NCBI RefSeq assembly: GCF_002251735.1
Contig: NZ_NOXS01000027.1
Location: 4,624 to 68,623 of the forward strand
Reading direction: 5' to 3'
DNA from: Elstera cyanobacteriorum
Lineage (GTDB): Bacteria > Pseudomonadota > Alphaproteobacteria > Elsterales > Elsteraceae
Length of the DNA: 64,000 bases
Shown: in pieces, positions 8,635 through 16,889 of the stretch
How positions within the stretch are numbered: position 1 is the first letter of the stretch
How the letters are laid out: the number at the start of each line of letters is the position of its first letter
The notes under the pieces: model-generated
What the model was told of the DNA's origin: nothing
What the model saw: the letters and a program-made list of their open reading frames with translations, nothing else
The model's database searches: none
Position numbers and translations under genes: made by a program

Positions 8635-9564
8635 ATGACCGATCACATTACCGTGGGGCTGCTGGCCTATCCCGGCGCGCAGCAGGCTGCCTTGCTGGGG
8701 CTCAGCGATCTCTTTGCCCTCGCCAACCGCCGGGCGGATGCCCACGGCGCTACCGACCTGCCGCGCTTTGCTGTGAACGCCTGGGCCCCCGATAGCCCGC
8801 GCCCGGCCTATCTACTTGTGCCCCCCGCTTTAGGCGAGCCGCCGAGTGCTCAAGTCGCCGCCCCCTTGGTCGAACCGCTGCGCGCCCTGCACCGGGAGGG
8901 AACCGTGCTGGTCTCCGTCTGCGCCGGGGCGTTTTTGCTGGCGGAAACCGGGGTGCTGAACGGGCGGCGGGCGACGACCCATTGGGTCTATGATGCGCCC
9001 TTCGCCGCGCGCTTTCCCGCCGTGCGCCTCGATACCGGGAGGCTGCTGATCGACGACGGCGATGTGATCACGGCGGGCGGGCTGATGGCCTGGACTGACC
9101 TTGGCTTAACCCTGGTCGAACGCCACCTCGGCCCCGCGCTGATGCGGGAGGTGGCGCGCTACCTGCTGGTCGATCCACCAGGGCGGGAGCAGCGCACCTA
9201 CGCCGCTTTTCTACCGCGCTTCGATCATGGCGACGCGGCGATTGTCAAAGCCCAGCATCAACTCCATCGCGATCCCGCCACACCCGGCCCAGCGCTGGCG
9301 ACCGAAGCGGGGCTGGAAGACCGAACCTTCCTGCGCCGCTTCCGCCACGCAACCGGCCTAACCCCGACCGCCTACCGCCATGCGCTGCGGCTGGGCCAAG
9401 CCCAATTGTTGCTGGAGACGACCCGCCAGACGGTCGATCAGATTGCCTGGGCGATCGGGTATGACGATCCGGGGGCCTTCCGCCGGTTATTTCAAGCCCA
9501 ATTGGGGCTTAGCCCGCGCGCCTACCGGCAAAAATTCGCGCGCCCCGCCGAAGGCAAAATGTAG
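8635..9564 (+). CDS. GlxA-family regulator (DJ-1/PfpI domain plus AraC HTH)
   Basis: 309 residues. The N-terminal domain (1-175) is DJ-1/PfpI-like, with VLVSVCAGAFLLAETGVLNG carrying the elbow Cys and THWVYDAPFA after it. The C-terminal domain (210-305) has two helix-turn-helices, including TFLRRFRHATGLTP and DQIAWAIGYDDPGAFRRLF. It is a transcription factor. Its position head-to-head with the isochorismatase-like gene makes that gene the most likely target. The ATG at 8635 was chosen over an upstream frame that begins inside the divergent gene. Confidence 0.92.
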   Translation: MTDHITVGLLAYPGAQQAALLGLSDLFALANRRADAHGATDLPRFAVNAWAPDSPRPAYLLVPPALGEPPSAQVAAPLVEPLRALHREGTVLVSVCAGAFLLAETGVLNGRRATTHWVYDAPFAARFPAVRLDTGRLLIDDGDVITAGGLMAWTDLGLTLVERHLGPALMREVARYLLVDPPGREQRTYAAFLPRFDHGDAAIVKAQHQLHRDPATPGPALATEAGLEDRTFLRRFRHATGLTPTAYRHALRLGQAQLLLETTRQTVDQIAWAIGYDDPGAFRRLFQAQLGLSPRAYRQKFARPAEGKM

Positions 9565-9586
9565 AAAAACTAACTTGTCTAACCGC

Positions 9587-9616
9587 TTGCGGCAAAGCGC
9601 GAATGCCTCGTATAAT
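9587..9616 (+). promoter_or_regulatory. Sigma-70-type promoter for the barrel/FecR/glycosyltransferase block
   Basis: TTGCGG (9587-9592) and a perfect TATAAT (9611-9616) are separated by 18 bases, about 70 bases upstream of the GTG start at 9685. No other close promoter match was noticed before the genes that follow on the same strand. Confidence 0.65.
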
Positions 9617-9684
9617 GATAAAATATTTTTGACCTCCCGATTCCCTTCCGGGCGCGTCGCCCTACTGCCGAACAGGAACTGACC

Positions 9685-11082
9685 GTGCCCCGTCCTTCCT
9701 TTGACCCGCGCCGTTCGTCCTCTGCATCCGCAGCCCTCGCGGTTGGCGTTTTGGCGGGGCTCTGTGCCCTGCCCGCTTTGGCGCAAGCCCCCGATAATTC
9801 TGCTTTACAGCGGCAGATCGACGATGCGTTCCGGCAGGTTCTCAGCACGCCGGGGGATCTGCAGATCGGTCTTGCCTATGCGCGGCTGCAGGTCCAGGCG
9901 GGGAATTACGAGGGCGCTATCGCGGCGATGGAGCGTATGCTGCTTGTGCCGGACGCGCCCGCCTCGGTCCGATTGGAGCTGGGCATTCTTTATTTCCGGC
10001 TTGCCTCCTACGCGATGGCGGAAGCCTATCTGCGCCAAGCGGCGGCCGATCCGCGATTGCCGCCGGAGCAAAAAGATCTGGCCAATCGCATGTTGAAGGA
10101 AACCATCCGTCAGAATCAGCCAAACCGGCTGACGGGCTATGTCATGGCCGGGGTACGCGGGCAGACCAACCCAACCACCCGGACGGAAGAAGATTTTCTG
10201 AAGTCGGGCGGCGCCTTGGTGCCGCGCACGGCATCGCAAAAGCCGAAGAGCGATACGGATTTTCAGGTCATCGGGCGGCTCGAACATACCTGGGATCTGG
10301 AAACCCAGAATTCGGCGGAAATCGTTAGCACGCTGTTTGGCGTCGCCTCCCATTACTCGTCGGTATCCAGCTACACGCTGACGGCCAATCCGACCAAACC
10401 GCGCGATCTTCTGCTGGTTGAAGGCACGACCGGGCTGCGCTTTAAGCCCGCCCCCGCCGAAGCGTCGGGCTGGACGGTGCGCCCGCATCTGATCCTGGGG
10501 AATATTCTGCTCGACGGGCATCAATATGCCTATAGCGTCGGCGCGGGCCTTGAAACCAGCTATCAGGTGAGCGAGCGCTTGTTGCTGAATGCGGCCTATG
10601 AAGGCCGCAATTACACTTACGCCAGTCGGATCGACGTGAGCGAAGCCAAGGCCCAGGGCGGGTTCGAACATACGCTGCGGATGCGTGCCAGCTACGAACT
10701 TTTCCCCCGCAATATTTTGGTGGGCGAGCTGATTGGCCGCGACCATAATGCCGACCGGGATTATTTCGCCTACGTAAGTGGCGAGGCGCGCCTGTCCTAT
10801 GTGGCGAGCTATGACAATCCCTTTGGCTGGGATAACCAATTGTGGACCAGCGTTCTATCGAGCGGGATTACGGAACGCCGCTATGATGGCGCTGACGCGA
10901 AGATCGACGCCGGTCGCCGCCGGAACGATACGGAATGGCGGACCAGTCTCAACACGACTATTCCGTTGAATGAGTCATGGTCGGTTTTGTTACAGGGGGA
11001 GTATACGAAAGCCTCCTCCAATCTACCGAATTATAACTATAGTAACACAAGCGGATTAGCGTCAATTATGTGGCGCTTTTGA
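9685..11082 (+). CDS. TPR plus outer-membrane beta-barrel protein, Slam (DUF560)-like
   Basis: 465 residues. There is a signal peptide (about 1-33, cleaving after PALA), a tetratricopeptide-like helical domain (about 38-130; repeats with LQIGLAYARLQVQAGNYEGA and LELGILYFRLASYAMAEAYL) and a long beta-rich domain (145-465) with alternating hydrophobic strands, ending in the outer-membrane-insertion signature of a terminal Phe (SIMWRF). TPR followed by a 14-strand-sized barrel is the architecture of surface lipoprotein assembly modulators (Slam), which move proteins across the outer membrane. GTG start with AGGA upstream. The FecR-domain gene follows after 27 bases and is the obvious candidate partner. 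Confidence 0.75.
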   Translation: MPRPSFDPRRSSSASAALAVGVLAGLCALPALAQAPDNSALQRQIDDAFRQVLSTPGDLQIGLAYARLQVQAGNYEGAIAAMERMLLVPDAPASVRLELGILYFRLASYAMAEAYLRQAAADPRLPPEQKDLANRMLKETIRQNQPNRLTGYVMAGVRGQTNPTTRTEEDFLKSGGALVPRTASQKPKSDTDFQVIGRLEHTWDLETQNSAEIVSTLFGVASHYSSVSSYTLTANPTKPRDLLLVEGTTGLRFKPAPAEASGWTVRPHLILGNILLDGHQYAYSVGAGLETSYQVSERLLLNAAYEGRNYTYASRIDVSEAKAQGGFEHTLRMRASYELFPRNILVGELIGRDHNADRDYFAYVSGEARLSYVASYDNPFGWDNQLWTSVLSSGITERRYDGADAKIDAGRRRNDTEWRTSLNTTIPLNESWSVLLQGEYTKASSNLPNYNYSNTSGLASIMWRF

Positions 11083-11109
11083 CGGATCGGGACAGGGGAG
11101 TTTAAGGTT

Positions 11110-11949
11110 ATGACACCAGCAGATGCCAAGGATTGGTGGCTTGCCGCTGCGGCGCTGACCAGCACCCTGACTGCCGTTCCTAGCGCGCAGGCCGATACGA
11201 CGCCGCCGACGGAAAAGGCCGGGGTGGTGAGCGGTTTGAAGCCCGACGTGCGCACCGCCAAGGGCGACCGGGTGCTCTATGTCGGCAGCGATATGTATCG
11301 CGGCGAAAAACTGGTCACGGGGCCGGAAGGGTCTTTGCACATTCTGTTCATGGACCAATCCTCCATCACCCTCGGCCCGAATTCGGAACTGACGATCGAC
11401 GAGTTCGTCTACGATCCCAATGCGAAAAAGGGCAAAATCGGCGTCTCGCTTGCGGCCGGGCTGGCCCGTGTGGTCGGCGGCCATATCAGCAAAACCAATG
11501 AAACGACGGTTAAAACCGCCAGTGGTACGATTGGTATTCGCGGCGGGATTACGGTGGTCGAGACGCAAGGAAACCAGACGCAGTCCACTTTTCTGTTTGG
11601 TCAGCAGATGACCGCGACGAGCAACAACGGCACGACGACAACCGTGACCCGCCCAGGGTTTGGCATGTCCCTATCGGGCGGGAACCCACCATCGGCGCCG
11701 AACCGGTCAAACATCCAAACGCTGTCACGTACCATTTTGGGCGGAGACACGGGCTCATCAGGGTCCAACCCCAGCCCAGCCCCCGCGGGCAACCTCATCA
11801 GCACGGGCAACGGCGGTACGAGCCCCGGCGGACTATCGAATAACCGGCTTGTTGGCACCACTCAGAATCTCGGCATTGCTACGACAAGCGGCAGTAGCGA
11901 AGATAGCGTGAGGAACCTTTTGGTCACGCAAAATAACAACAACTCCTAA
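11110..11949 (+). CDS. FecR-domain exported protein with Ser/Gly/Asn-rich tail
   Basis: 279 residues: N-terminal hydrophobic segment compatible with a signal peptide (1-28, ending PSAQA), a FecR-type beta domain (about 38-155) with GSLHILFMDQSSITLGPNSE and the diagnostic VKTASGTIGIRGG motif, then a low-complexity Ser/Gly/Asn/Thr-rich tail (165-279). FecR proteins normally relay iron-siderophore signals to sigma factors. No FecA or FecI gene is present here and there is no transmembrane anchor after the domain, so classic signalling is unlikely. Its link to the barrel gene upstream suggests an exported or surface protein. Confidence 0.8.
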   Translation: MTPADAKDWWLAAAALTSTLTAVPSAQADTTPPTEKAGVVSGLKPDVRTAKGDRVLYVGSDMYRGEKLVTGPEGSLHILFMDQSSITLGPNSELTIDEFVYDPNAKKGKIGVSLAAGLARVVGGHISKTNETTVKTASGTIGIRGGITVVETQGNQTQSTFLFGQQMTATSNNGTTTTVTRPGFGMSLSGGNPPSAPNRSNIQTLSRTILGGDTGSSGSNPSPAPAGNLISTGNGGTSPGGLSNNRLVGTTQNLGIATTSGSSEDSVRNLLVTQNNNNS

Positions 11950-11993
11950 CCGCCCCTCGTGCCGCACTGTTAGGATGGGTAGCGCTTAGGACC

Positions 11994-13025
11994 ATGCGTA
12001 TTCTCTTTGTTTCTACCTATCCTCATCTGCCCGATATTATTGGCGGCCTGCAAACTACCACCCATGACCTGTGCCGCGCGCTGGCGCTGATGGGGGCGGA
12101 GGCGGCGGTTCTGTGCGGGTTGAACGAACACCGCACGGCAGGTGCCGACCTGATCCCGCAGCGCGACGAGACGCTGGGCTATAGCGTTTTCCGCGTTGCC
12201 GATCCGGGCGAAGCCTTAGCAATGGTTGCCGCCCATTTCGATCCGACCGCCATTGTCGTGCAAAGCGGCACCGCGCTTGTGCCGATGGTCGTTCGCGCGC
12301 TGGAAACGGGCCGCCCGACCGCTGTTTACCTGCATAATGTGGAAACCCATCAGGTCGGCGGCATTTTGCAGCCCGATCCGGCGCTGCTCTATCTCGCCAA
12401 TTCTGCCTTTACCGCCGCGCGCTGGAAAGCCCTTTATGGGATTGATTGCGCCGTCATTCCGCCTTTGGTCGAGGCCGATGACTATCGGGTGACCGAGACC
12501 GGCAATCAGGTGTTGTTCGTTAACCCGACCCCGATCAAGGGCGTCGAGATTCTGTTTGGCCTTGCCGCCGCCTGCCCGCAGTTCCGGTTTTTGGTCGCCG
12601 AAAGCTGGACGCTCGACCCGCGCTGGCGCACCCTCTGCCGTCGCCGCGCCGAGGCTTTGGGAAATATCGACTGGGTACCGCCCACGCGCGACATGCGCGC
12701 CCTATATCGCCGCGCCCGCTGCCTGCTGATGCCCAGCCTATGGGAGGAAGCTTTCGGCCGCACGGTGATCGAAGCACAAGTAAACGGCATTCCGGTTCTG
12801 GCCAGCAATCGCGGCGCCCTGCCCGATACGGTGGGCGCCGGGGGGCTGTTGGTCGATCCCCACGCGCCCATCGCCGTTTGGGCCGAGGCGCTGACCCGCA
12901 TCATGGGCGACGATCATGCCGCCTTGTCCCAGGCCGCCGCCGAAAAAGCCTTTCTGGAAACCGCCGCAAATTCGGTAACGGTCGGCGATCTTCTGTCGCT
13001 GCTGGCGCGTCATGCCTTCCGATAG
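11994..13025 (+). CDS. GT4-type glycosyltransferase
   Basis: 343 residues of GT-B fold. The N-terminal half begins MRILFVSTYPHLPDIIGGLQ (acceptor side, glycine-rich loop). The C-terminal half has PTPIKGVEILFGLAA, the conserved MPSLWEEAFGRTVIEA segment with the E-x7-E nucleotide-sugar motif, and IPVLASNRGALPDTV. It would transfer a sugar from an activated donor to a glycan or protein at the cytosolic face of the membrane. Its gene overlaps the next by 14 bases, so the two enzymes are probably made together. Confidence 0.88.
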   Translation: MRILFVSTYPHLPDIIGGLQTTTHDLCRALALMGAEAAVLCGLNEHRTAGADLIPQRDETLGYSVFRVADPGEALAMVAAHFDPTAIVVQSGTALVPMVVRALETGRPTAVYLHNVETHQVGGILQPDPALLYLANSAFTAARWKALYGIDCAVIPPLVEADDYRVTETGNQVLFVNPTPIKGVEILFGLAAACPQFRFLVAESWTLDPRWRTLCRRRAEALGNIDWVPPTRDMRALYRRARCLLMPSLWEEAFGRTVIEAQVNGIPVLASNRGALPDTVGAGGLLVDPHAPIAVWAEALTRIMGDDHAALSQAAAEKAFLETAANSVTVGDLLSLLARHAFR

Positions 13026-14001
13026 CCCGCCGCTGCGCCTACTGATTGCAACGCCGACCCGGCTGGGGACGCGGTTTACCGCCGCTCTCGCCGCGCTGTG
13101 CCCCAGCTTGGCCGAGCAGGGGATAACCGTCACCGTTCTAGAGGGCGGCACCGGCCCGATGCGGGCGGAGCGTACCGCCGCCCCCGGCTATACCCGCTAT
13201 CGCAGCACCCAGCCCGCCGCCGATTGCGCCCTGCTGGCGGCGCTGGAAGCCCCGCACGCCGCGATCCTCTTGGGGGCGGACAGCCTATCGCTCGCCGCGC
13301 CCCTGCTGGCGGCGCATATCCCGGTTCTGTTACGGCAAGACGGCGATCAGCCGCCCGCGCTCGGTCCGCTGGCCGCCAATCGGCTGCTCGGCCTCGCAAC
13401 AGGAACCGACTGGGAAGCGGAACGGCTGGCCGCCTCAACGCAAACCGCCGTCGCGGTTCTGCCGCTCGCGCTGCCGCCCCGGCTGCCCGTCGCCAAGGGC
13501 GGGCCTGCCGTGCTGATCCTTAGCGACCAAACCGCGACGGGCCTATACCTCGCGCTCGCCCTGGCCGCCGCACGCCCGGACATCCCCTTTCTGCTGCCCG
13601 AAACGGTCCCGGTTGTCGCGGCGACACTGCCCGACAATATTCGACTAGTGCGGGACGGCGAGACGCCGCCGCCGATCCGCTTAGCGCTTTTACCCCAGGG
13701 CAACGGCTGCCCGCCGTGGGCCGATCTCGCCGCCACTCTGTCGGCGGGGGTTCCAATTCTGGGGGGCGATGCCCCCTTGCTCGCTGCCGCTATCGGCCCG
13801 GCGGGCGTTAACCTTCCGCTGACCGCCGGGCTTCCCGCTTGGCTGGCCGCGCTCGATGGTCTGATGGGCCGGGCGCGCCCCACGGTTTCGGTCTGCCGCA
13901 GCCAGGGCGCCCGCCTGCTCCCCGACGCGGCGCCGCTCTGGGGCAAGGCGCTGCACGACGCCGTTCGCCGCAGCCGCGCGCTGATCGCCGGGACGCTCTA
14001 A
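13012..14001 (+). CDS. Degenerate GT-B glycosyltransferase-like protein
   Basis: 329 residues, very Ala/Leu/Pro-rich. It starts inside the preceding glycosyltransferase gene. N-terminal LLIATPTRLGTRFTAALAA and the central alternation of hydrophobic strands and helices resemble a GT-B enzyme, and DLAATLSAGVPILGGDAPLL sits where the donor-binding segment would be. The E-x7-E pair seen in the upstream gene is missing. It may be an inactive partner or a strongly diverged transferase. The fold assignment is tentative; the reading frame and coupling are sound. Confidence 0.6.
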   Translation: MPSDSPPLRLLIATPTRLGTRFTAALAALCPSLAEQGITVTVLEGGTGPMRAERTAAPGYTRYRSTQPAADCALLAALEAPHAAILLGADSLSLAAPLLAAHIPVLLRQDGDQPPALGPLAANRLLGLATGTDWEAERLAASTQTAVAVLPLALPPRLPVAKGGPAVLILSDQTATGLYLALALAAARPDIPFLLPETVPVVAATLPDNIRLVRDGETPPPIRLALLPQGNGCPPWADLAATLSAGVPILGGDAPLLAAAIGPAGVNLPLTAGLPAWLAALDGLMGRARPTVSVCRSQGARLLPDAAPLWGKALHDAVRRSRALIAGTL

Positions 14002-14028
14002 CCCGCCCCACAGGATTGACAGGGAAAG

Positions 14029-14113
14029 GCCGCCTATGGTTACTCTTGCGACAAGGGGTGTCGCGAGTACCCCGTGAGGCGGCAGCCGAAAGTCGCGTTT
14101 CTCCCTGACTTTC
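14029..14113 (+). promoter_or_regulatory. Folded 5' leader of the chromate operon (candidate riboswitch or attenuator)
   Basis: The leader holds a nested structure. An outer stem GCCGCCT (14029-14035) / AGGCGGC (14077-14083) encloses a long hairpin: GG-TACTC-GCGACA (14038-14053, with small bulges) pairs TGTCGC-GAGTA-CC (14059-14071) around a 5-base loop. A separate stem, GAAAGTC (14088-14094) / GACTTTC (14107-14113), ends directly at the AAGG ribosome site of the next gene. Such a layout could gate translation. It matches no riboswitch class I can recognise by eye. Confidence 0.55.
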
Positions 14114-14125
14114 AAGGTGATTCCC

Positions 14126-14974
14126 ATGCCGTCCACCACTGAAATCACCGCAGCCCAACTGGCGCGGTTGATTGGCCTTCCCAATGCCCCCATCCTGATC
14201 GACGTTCGCACGGACGAAGATTACGCCGCCGACCCGCGCCGGGTGCCGGGCAGTATCCGCCGCGCGCACCACAGCGTTGCCGACTGGGGCGGCGATTTTA
14301 CCGGCCAATCGGTCGTCGTCATTTGCCAAAAGGGCCAAAAGCTGGCCCAAGGCACCGCTGCCTGGCTGCGCCACCAGGGCGCCACGGCGGAAACCCTGGA
14401 AGGCGGCTTCCTGGGGTGGCGCGACAGCGGGCAATTGCTGATTGATCCGCGCGCCTTGCCGCCCACCGATGCCGAGGGCCGTACCGTCTGGGTAACGCGC
14501 GCCCGCCCGAAGATCGACCGCATCGCCTGCCCCTGGCTGATCCGCCGCTTTATCGACCGCAACGCCGTCTTCCTCTTCGTCGGCGCTTCGGAGGTGGAAG
14601 CCGTGGCCGAACGGTTTAACGCCACGCCCTTTGATATCGAAAATAGCTTCTGGAGCCATCGCGGCGACCGTTGCACCTTCGATACGATGTTGGAGGAATT
14701 TGGCCTCACCTCCCCCGCCCTCGACCGGCTGGCGACCATCGTGCGCGGGGCGGATACCGCCGCGCTCGATCTGGCGCCGCAAGCCGCCGGACTGCTGGCC
14801 GCGTCCTTGGGGCTGTCGCGCATGTTCCGCGACGATCTGGCCCAACTCGACGCCAGCCTCATTCTCTATGACGCCTTTTACCGCTGGTGCCGCGACGCCG
14901 TGGGGGAAACCCATTCCTGGCCCAGCGACGCCCGCCCCTCCGCCCGCGCTACCTTGGAGTCTTCCGGTAAATGA
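14126..14974 (+). CDS. Rhodanese-ChrB fusion, chromate-resistance protein
   Basis: 282 residues. Residues 1-112 are a rhodanese domain (ILIDVRTDEDYAA, active-site loop VICQKGQKLAQG, LEGGFLGWRDSG). Residues 125-275 are a ChrB C-terminal-type domain (RARPKIDRIACPWLIRRFID, FDIENSFWSHRGDRCTFDTM, LILYDAFYRWCRD). ChrB-type proteins regulate or assist chromate efflux and can have chromate-reducing activity. The rhodanese loop keeps its cysteine, but the chemistry of the fusion is untested. The ATG follows AAGG by 8 bases, right after a folded leader, and the gene overlaps chrA by 4 bases. Confidence 0.88.
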   Translation: MPSTTEITAAQLARLIGLPNAPILIDVRTDEDYAADPRRVPGSIRRAHHSVADWGGDFTGQSVVVICQKGQKLAQGTAAWLRHQGATAETLEGGFLGWRDSGQLLIDPRALPPTDAEGRTVWVTRARPKIDRIACPWLIRRFIDRNAVFLFVGASEVEAVAERFNATPFDIENSFWSHRGDRCTFDTMLEEFGLTSPALDRLATIVRGADTAALDLAPQAAGLLAASLGLSRMFRDDLAQLDASLILYDAFYRWCRDAVGETHSWPSDARPSARATLESSGK

Positions 14975-16326
14975 CCGCCGTTTCCTTCCGCGATGCCTTT
15001 TGGGTCTGGGCGCGCATCGCCGCGCTCAGCTTCGGCGGCCCGGCGGCGCAAATCGCCGTCATGCACCGTATTCTGGTCGACGAAAAACGCTGGATCGGCG
15101 AGACGCGGTTTCTGCACGCGCTGAACTACTGCATGTTGCTGCCGGGGCCGGAAGCCCAGCAGCTCGCCACCTATATCGGCTGGCTGATGCACCGCACCCC
15201 CGGCGGGCTGATGGCCGGGCTGCTGTTCATCTTCCCCGGCATGGTCGCCATTCTGGCCCTAAGCTGGCTCTATGTGCTGGCGGGCCATATCGGCGCGGTG
15301 GAAGGGCTGTTCTTCGGTCTGAAAGCCGCCGTGCTGGCCGTGGTGCTGCAAGCGGTGCAGCGGGTGGGTAAGAAAGCCCTGCGCAATCGCCCGCTCTGGG
15401 CGATGGCCGGGGCGTCGTTCATCGCCATTCATGCGTTCGACCTACCGTTTCCGCTGATCATCGTCGTCGCCGGGATCATCGGCTATCTCGGCGGCAAGCT
15501 GGGCTGGGCCGCCTTCGACCTGCACCAGTCCCACGGTTCGACTGGGCGCGGTCTGAGCGATGCCGACAGCCTGTTGGGCAACGGCGTACCCGATCACGCC
15601 AAACCCTCGCTGCGCTGGTCGCTGATCATCGCCGGGGCCTTCCTAACCCTTTGGCTGGGGCCGGTGCTGGCGCTGAATATCGTGCTGGGGCCGGATAATG
15701 TCTTCAGCACCATCGCCAGCTTCTTTTCGAAAATGGCCGTCGTCACCTTCGGCGGCGCCTATGCCGTGCTGGCCTATGTGGCGCAGGAAGCGGTGCAGAC
15801 CTACGGTTGGCTTCAGCCCGGCGAAATGCTGGACGGGTTGGGCCTCGCCGAAACCACCCCTGGTCCGCTGATCATGGTAACGCAGTTCGTCGGCTTTCTG
15901 GGCGCCTGGCGCGCGCCGGGCAGCCTCGACCCACTGCTCGCCGCCACCCTGGGCGGGCTACTGACCACTTGGGTCACCTTCACCCCCTGCTTCCTGTGGA
16001 TCTTCCTAGGCGCCCCCTATGTCGAAGCCCTGCGCGGTCAGAAAGCCCTGTCCGCCGCGCTGACTGCCATCACCGCCGCCGTCGTCGGCGTGATCCTAAA
16101 CCTCGCCGTCTGGTTCGCCCTGCACGTGCTGTTCTGGAGCGTCCGCCCCTGGTCCGGCTACGGGCTGCACCTCGACCTGCCCGACCCCGGCAGCCTCGAT
16201 CTGGGCGCCCTCGCCCTGACGCTGGCCGCCATCCTGCTGCTGTTCCGCTTCAAACGCGGCACGGGGGAAGTGCTGGCGGGCTGTGCAGTGGTGGGGGTTG
16301 TGGTGAAGCTGCTCGCCGGGATGTAA
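14971..16326 (+). CDS. chrA: Chromate transporter ChrA
   Basis: 451 residues, the long two-domain CHR form. The N-terminal half begins FRDAFWVWARIAALSFGGPA with MLLPGPEAQQLATYIGW. The C-terminal half repeats the pattern with FFSKMAVVTFGGAYAVLAYV and GLAETTPGPLIMVTQFVG. About ten hydrophobic segments are visible. ChrA exports chromate across the inner membrane using the proton gradient. ATG overlaps the stop of the rhodanese-ChrB gene (ATGA). Its stop lies 4 bases from that of the convergent AsnC-type gene. Confidence 0.95.
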   Translation: MTAVSFRDAFWVWARIAALSFGGPAAQIAVMHRILVDEKRWIGETRFLHALNYCMLLPGPEAQQLATYIGWLMHRTPGGLMAGLLFIFPGMVAILALSWLYVLAGHIGAVEGLFFGLKAAVLAVVLQAVQRVGKKALRNRPLWAMAGASFIAIHAFDLPFPLIIVVAGIIGYLGGKLGWAAFDLHQSHGSTGRGLSDADSLLGNGVPDHAKPSLRWSLIIAGAFLTLWLGPVLALNIVLGPDNVFSTIASFFSKMAVVTFGGAYAVLAYVAQEAVQTYGWLQPGEMLDGLGLAETTPGPLIMVTQFVGFLGAWRAPGSLDPLLAATLGGLLTTWVTFTPCFLWIFLGAPYVEALRGQKALSAALTAITAAVVGVILNLAVWFALHVLFWSVRPWSGYGLHLDLPDPGSLDLGALALTLAAILLLFRFKRGTGEVLAGCAVVGVVVKLLAGM

Positions 16327-16329
16327 GGG

Positions 16330-16767
16330 TTACGGACTAATCCCCCGCTCCAGATACGTCCGCAGCACCACGAAACTCTCCGTCCGCCGCACCGCCCCGG
16401 TTTCGAACAGGCGGCGGAGGAGTTCTTCCAGCCCTGCCGCATCGCGGGTGCGGACTTTTAGAATGGCGGAGGAGGATCCGGCGACGCCGTGCATTTCTTC
16501 GACAGCCGGATCGGCCTCCGCCACGTCTTTCAGCACGTCCTTGGCATAGCCTTCGGTTTCGACATGAACGAAGGCGCAGAAGCTACGGTCCAGCGCCTCG
16601 GGGTCGAGATCGACTGTGGTGCGGCGGATCACCCCGCGCGCCTTTAGCTTCTTCACCCGGTCGTGCAGGGCCGGGGGCGAGAGGTGCAGGTGCGCCGCCA
16701 TGTCGGCATAGGTGCGCGTCGCATCTTCGCGGAGAAAGCCGAGGATTTTTCGGTCGATGGGGTCCAT
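16330..16767 (-). CDS. AsnC/Lrp-family transcriptional regulator
   Basis: 145 residues: N-terminal HTH (MDPIDRKILGFLREDATRTY, then LHLSPPALHDRVKKLKARGVI) and C-terminal RAM ligand-binding domain (70-140) ending VRRTESFVVLRTY. The start is the ATG at 16767 with AAGGA upstream; the frame continues further but through the operator region. It is divergent from an MFS exporter gene and two copies of a perfect palindrome lie between them, so it most likely controls that exporter and itself in response to an amino acid or similar small molecule. Confidence 0.93.
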   Translation of the reverse strand: MDPIDRKILGFLREDATRTYADMAAHLHLSPPALHDRVKKLKARGVIRRTTVDLDPEALDRSFCAFVHVETEGYAKDVLKDVAEADPAVEEMHGVAGSSSAILKVRTRDAAGLEELLRRLFETGAVRRTESFVVLRTYLERGISP

Positions 16768-16793
16768 AGCCGGTCCTTCCGAACGGGTTAGCC

Positions 16794-16822
16794 GAATGCC
16801 ATTCGTATTTTGAATGCCATTC
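16794..16822. promoter_or_regulatory. Tandem palindromic operator, GAATGCCATTC twice
   Basis: The 11-base palindrome GAATGCCATTC occurs at 16794-16804 and again at 16812-16822, 18 bases start to start, between the divergent AsnC-type regulator and the MFS gene. Lrp/AsnC proteins bind phased repeated palindromes, so this is a likely binding site for the adjacent regulator. Confidence 0.65.
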
Positions 16823-16889
16823 AGTTTATCCCTTTTCCAGCCGAATTTCATACGCCATCTTGAGTCTATTCCAGTTGGAGGAGACTTCC

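Noticed and set aside
11110-11949. FecR as part of a FecI-FecR-FecA iron-signalling system
   Set aside because: No sigma factor, TonB-dependent receptor or membrane anchor is encoded nearby; the adjacent barrel is TPR-fused and lacks a plug domain.
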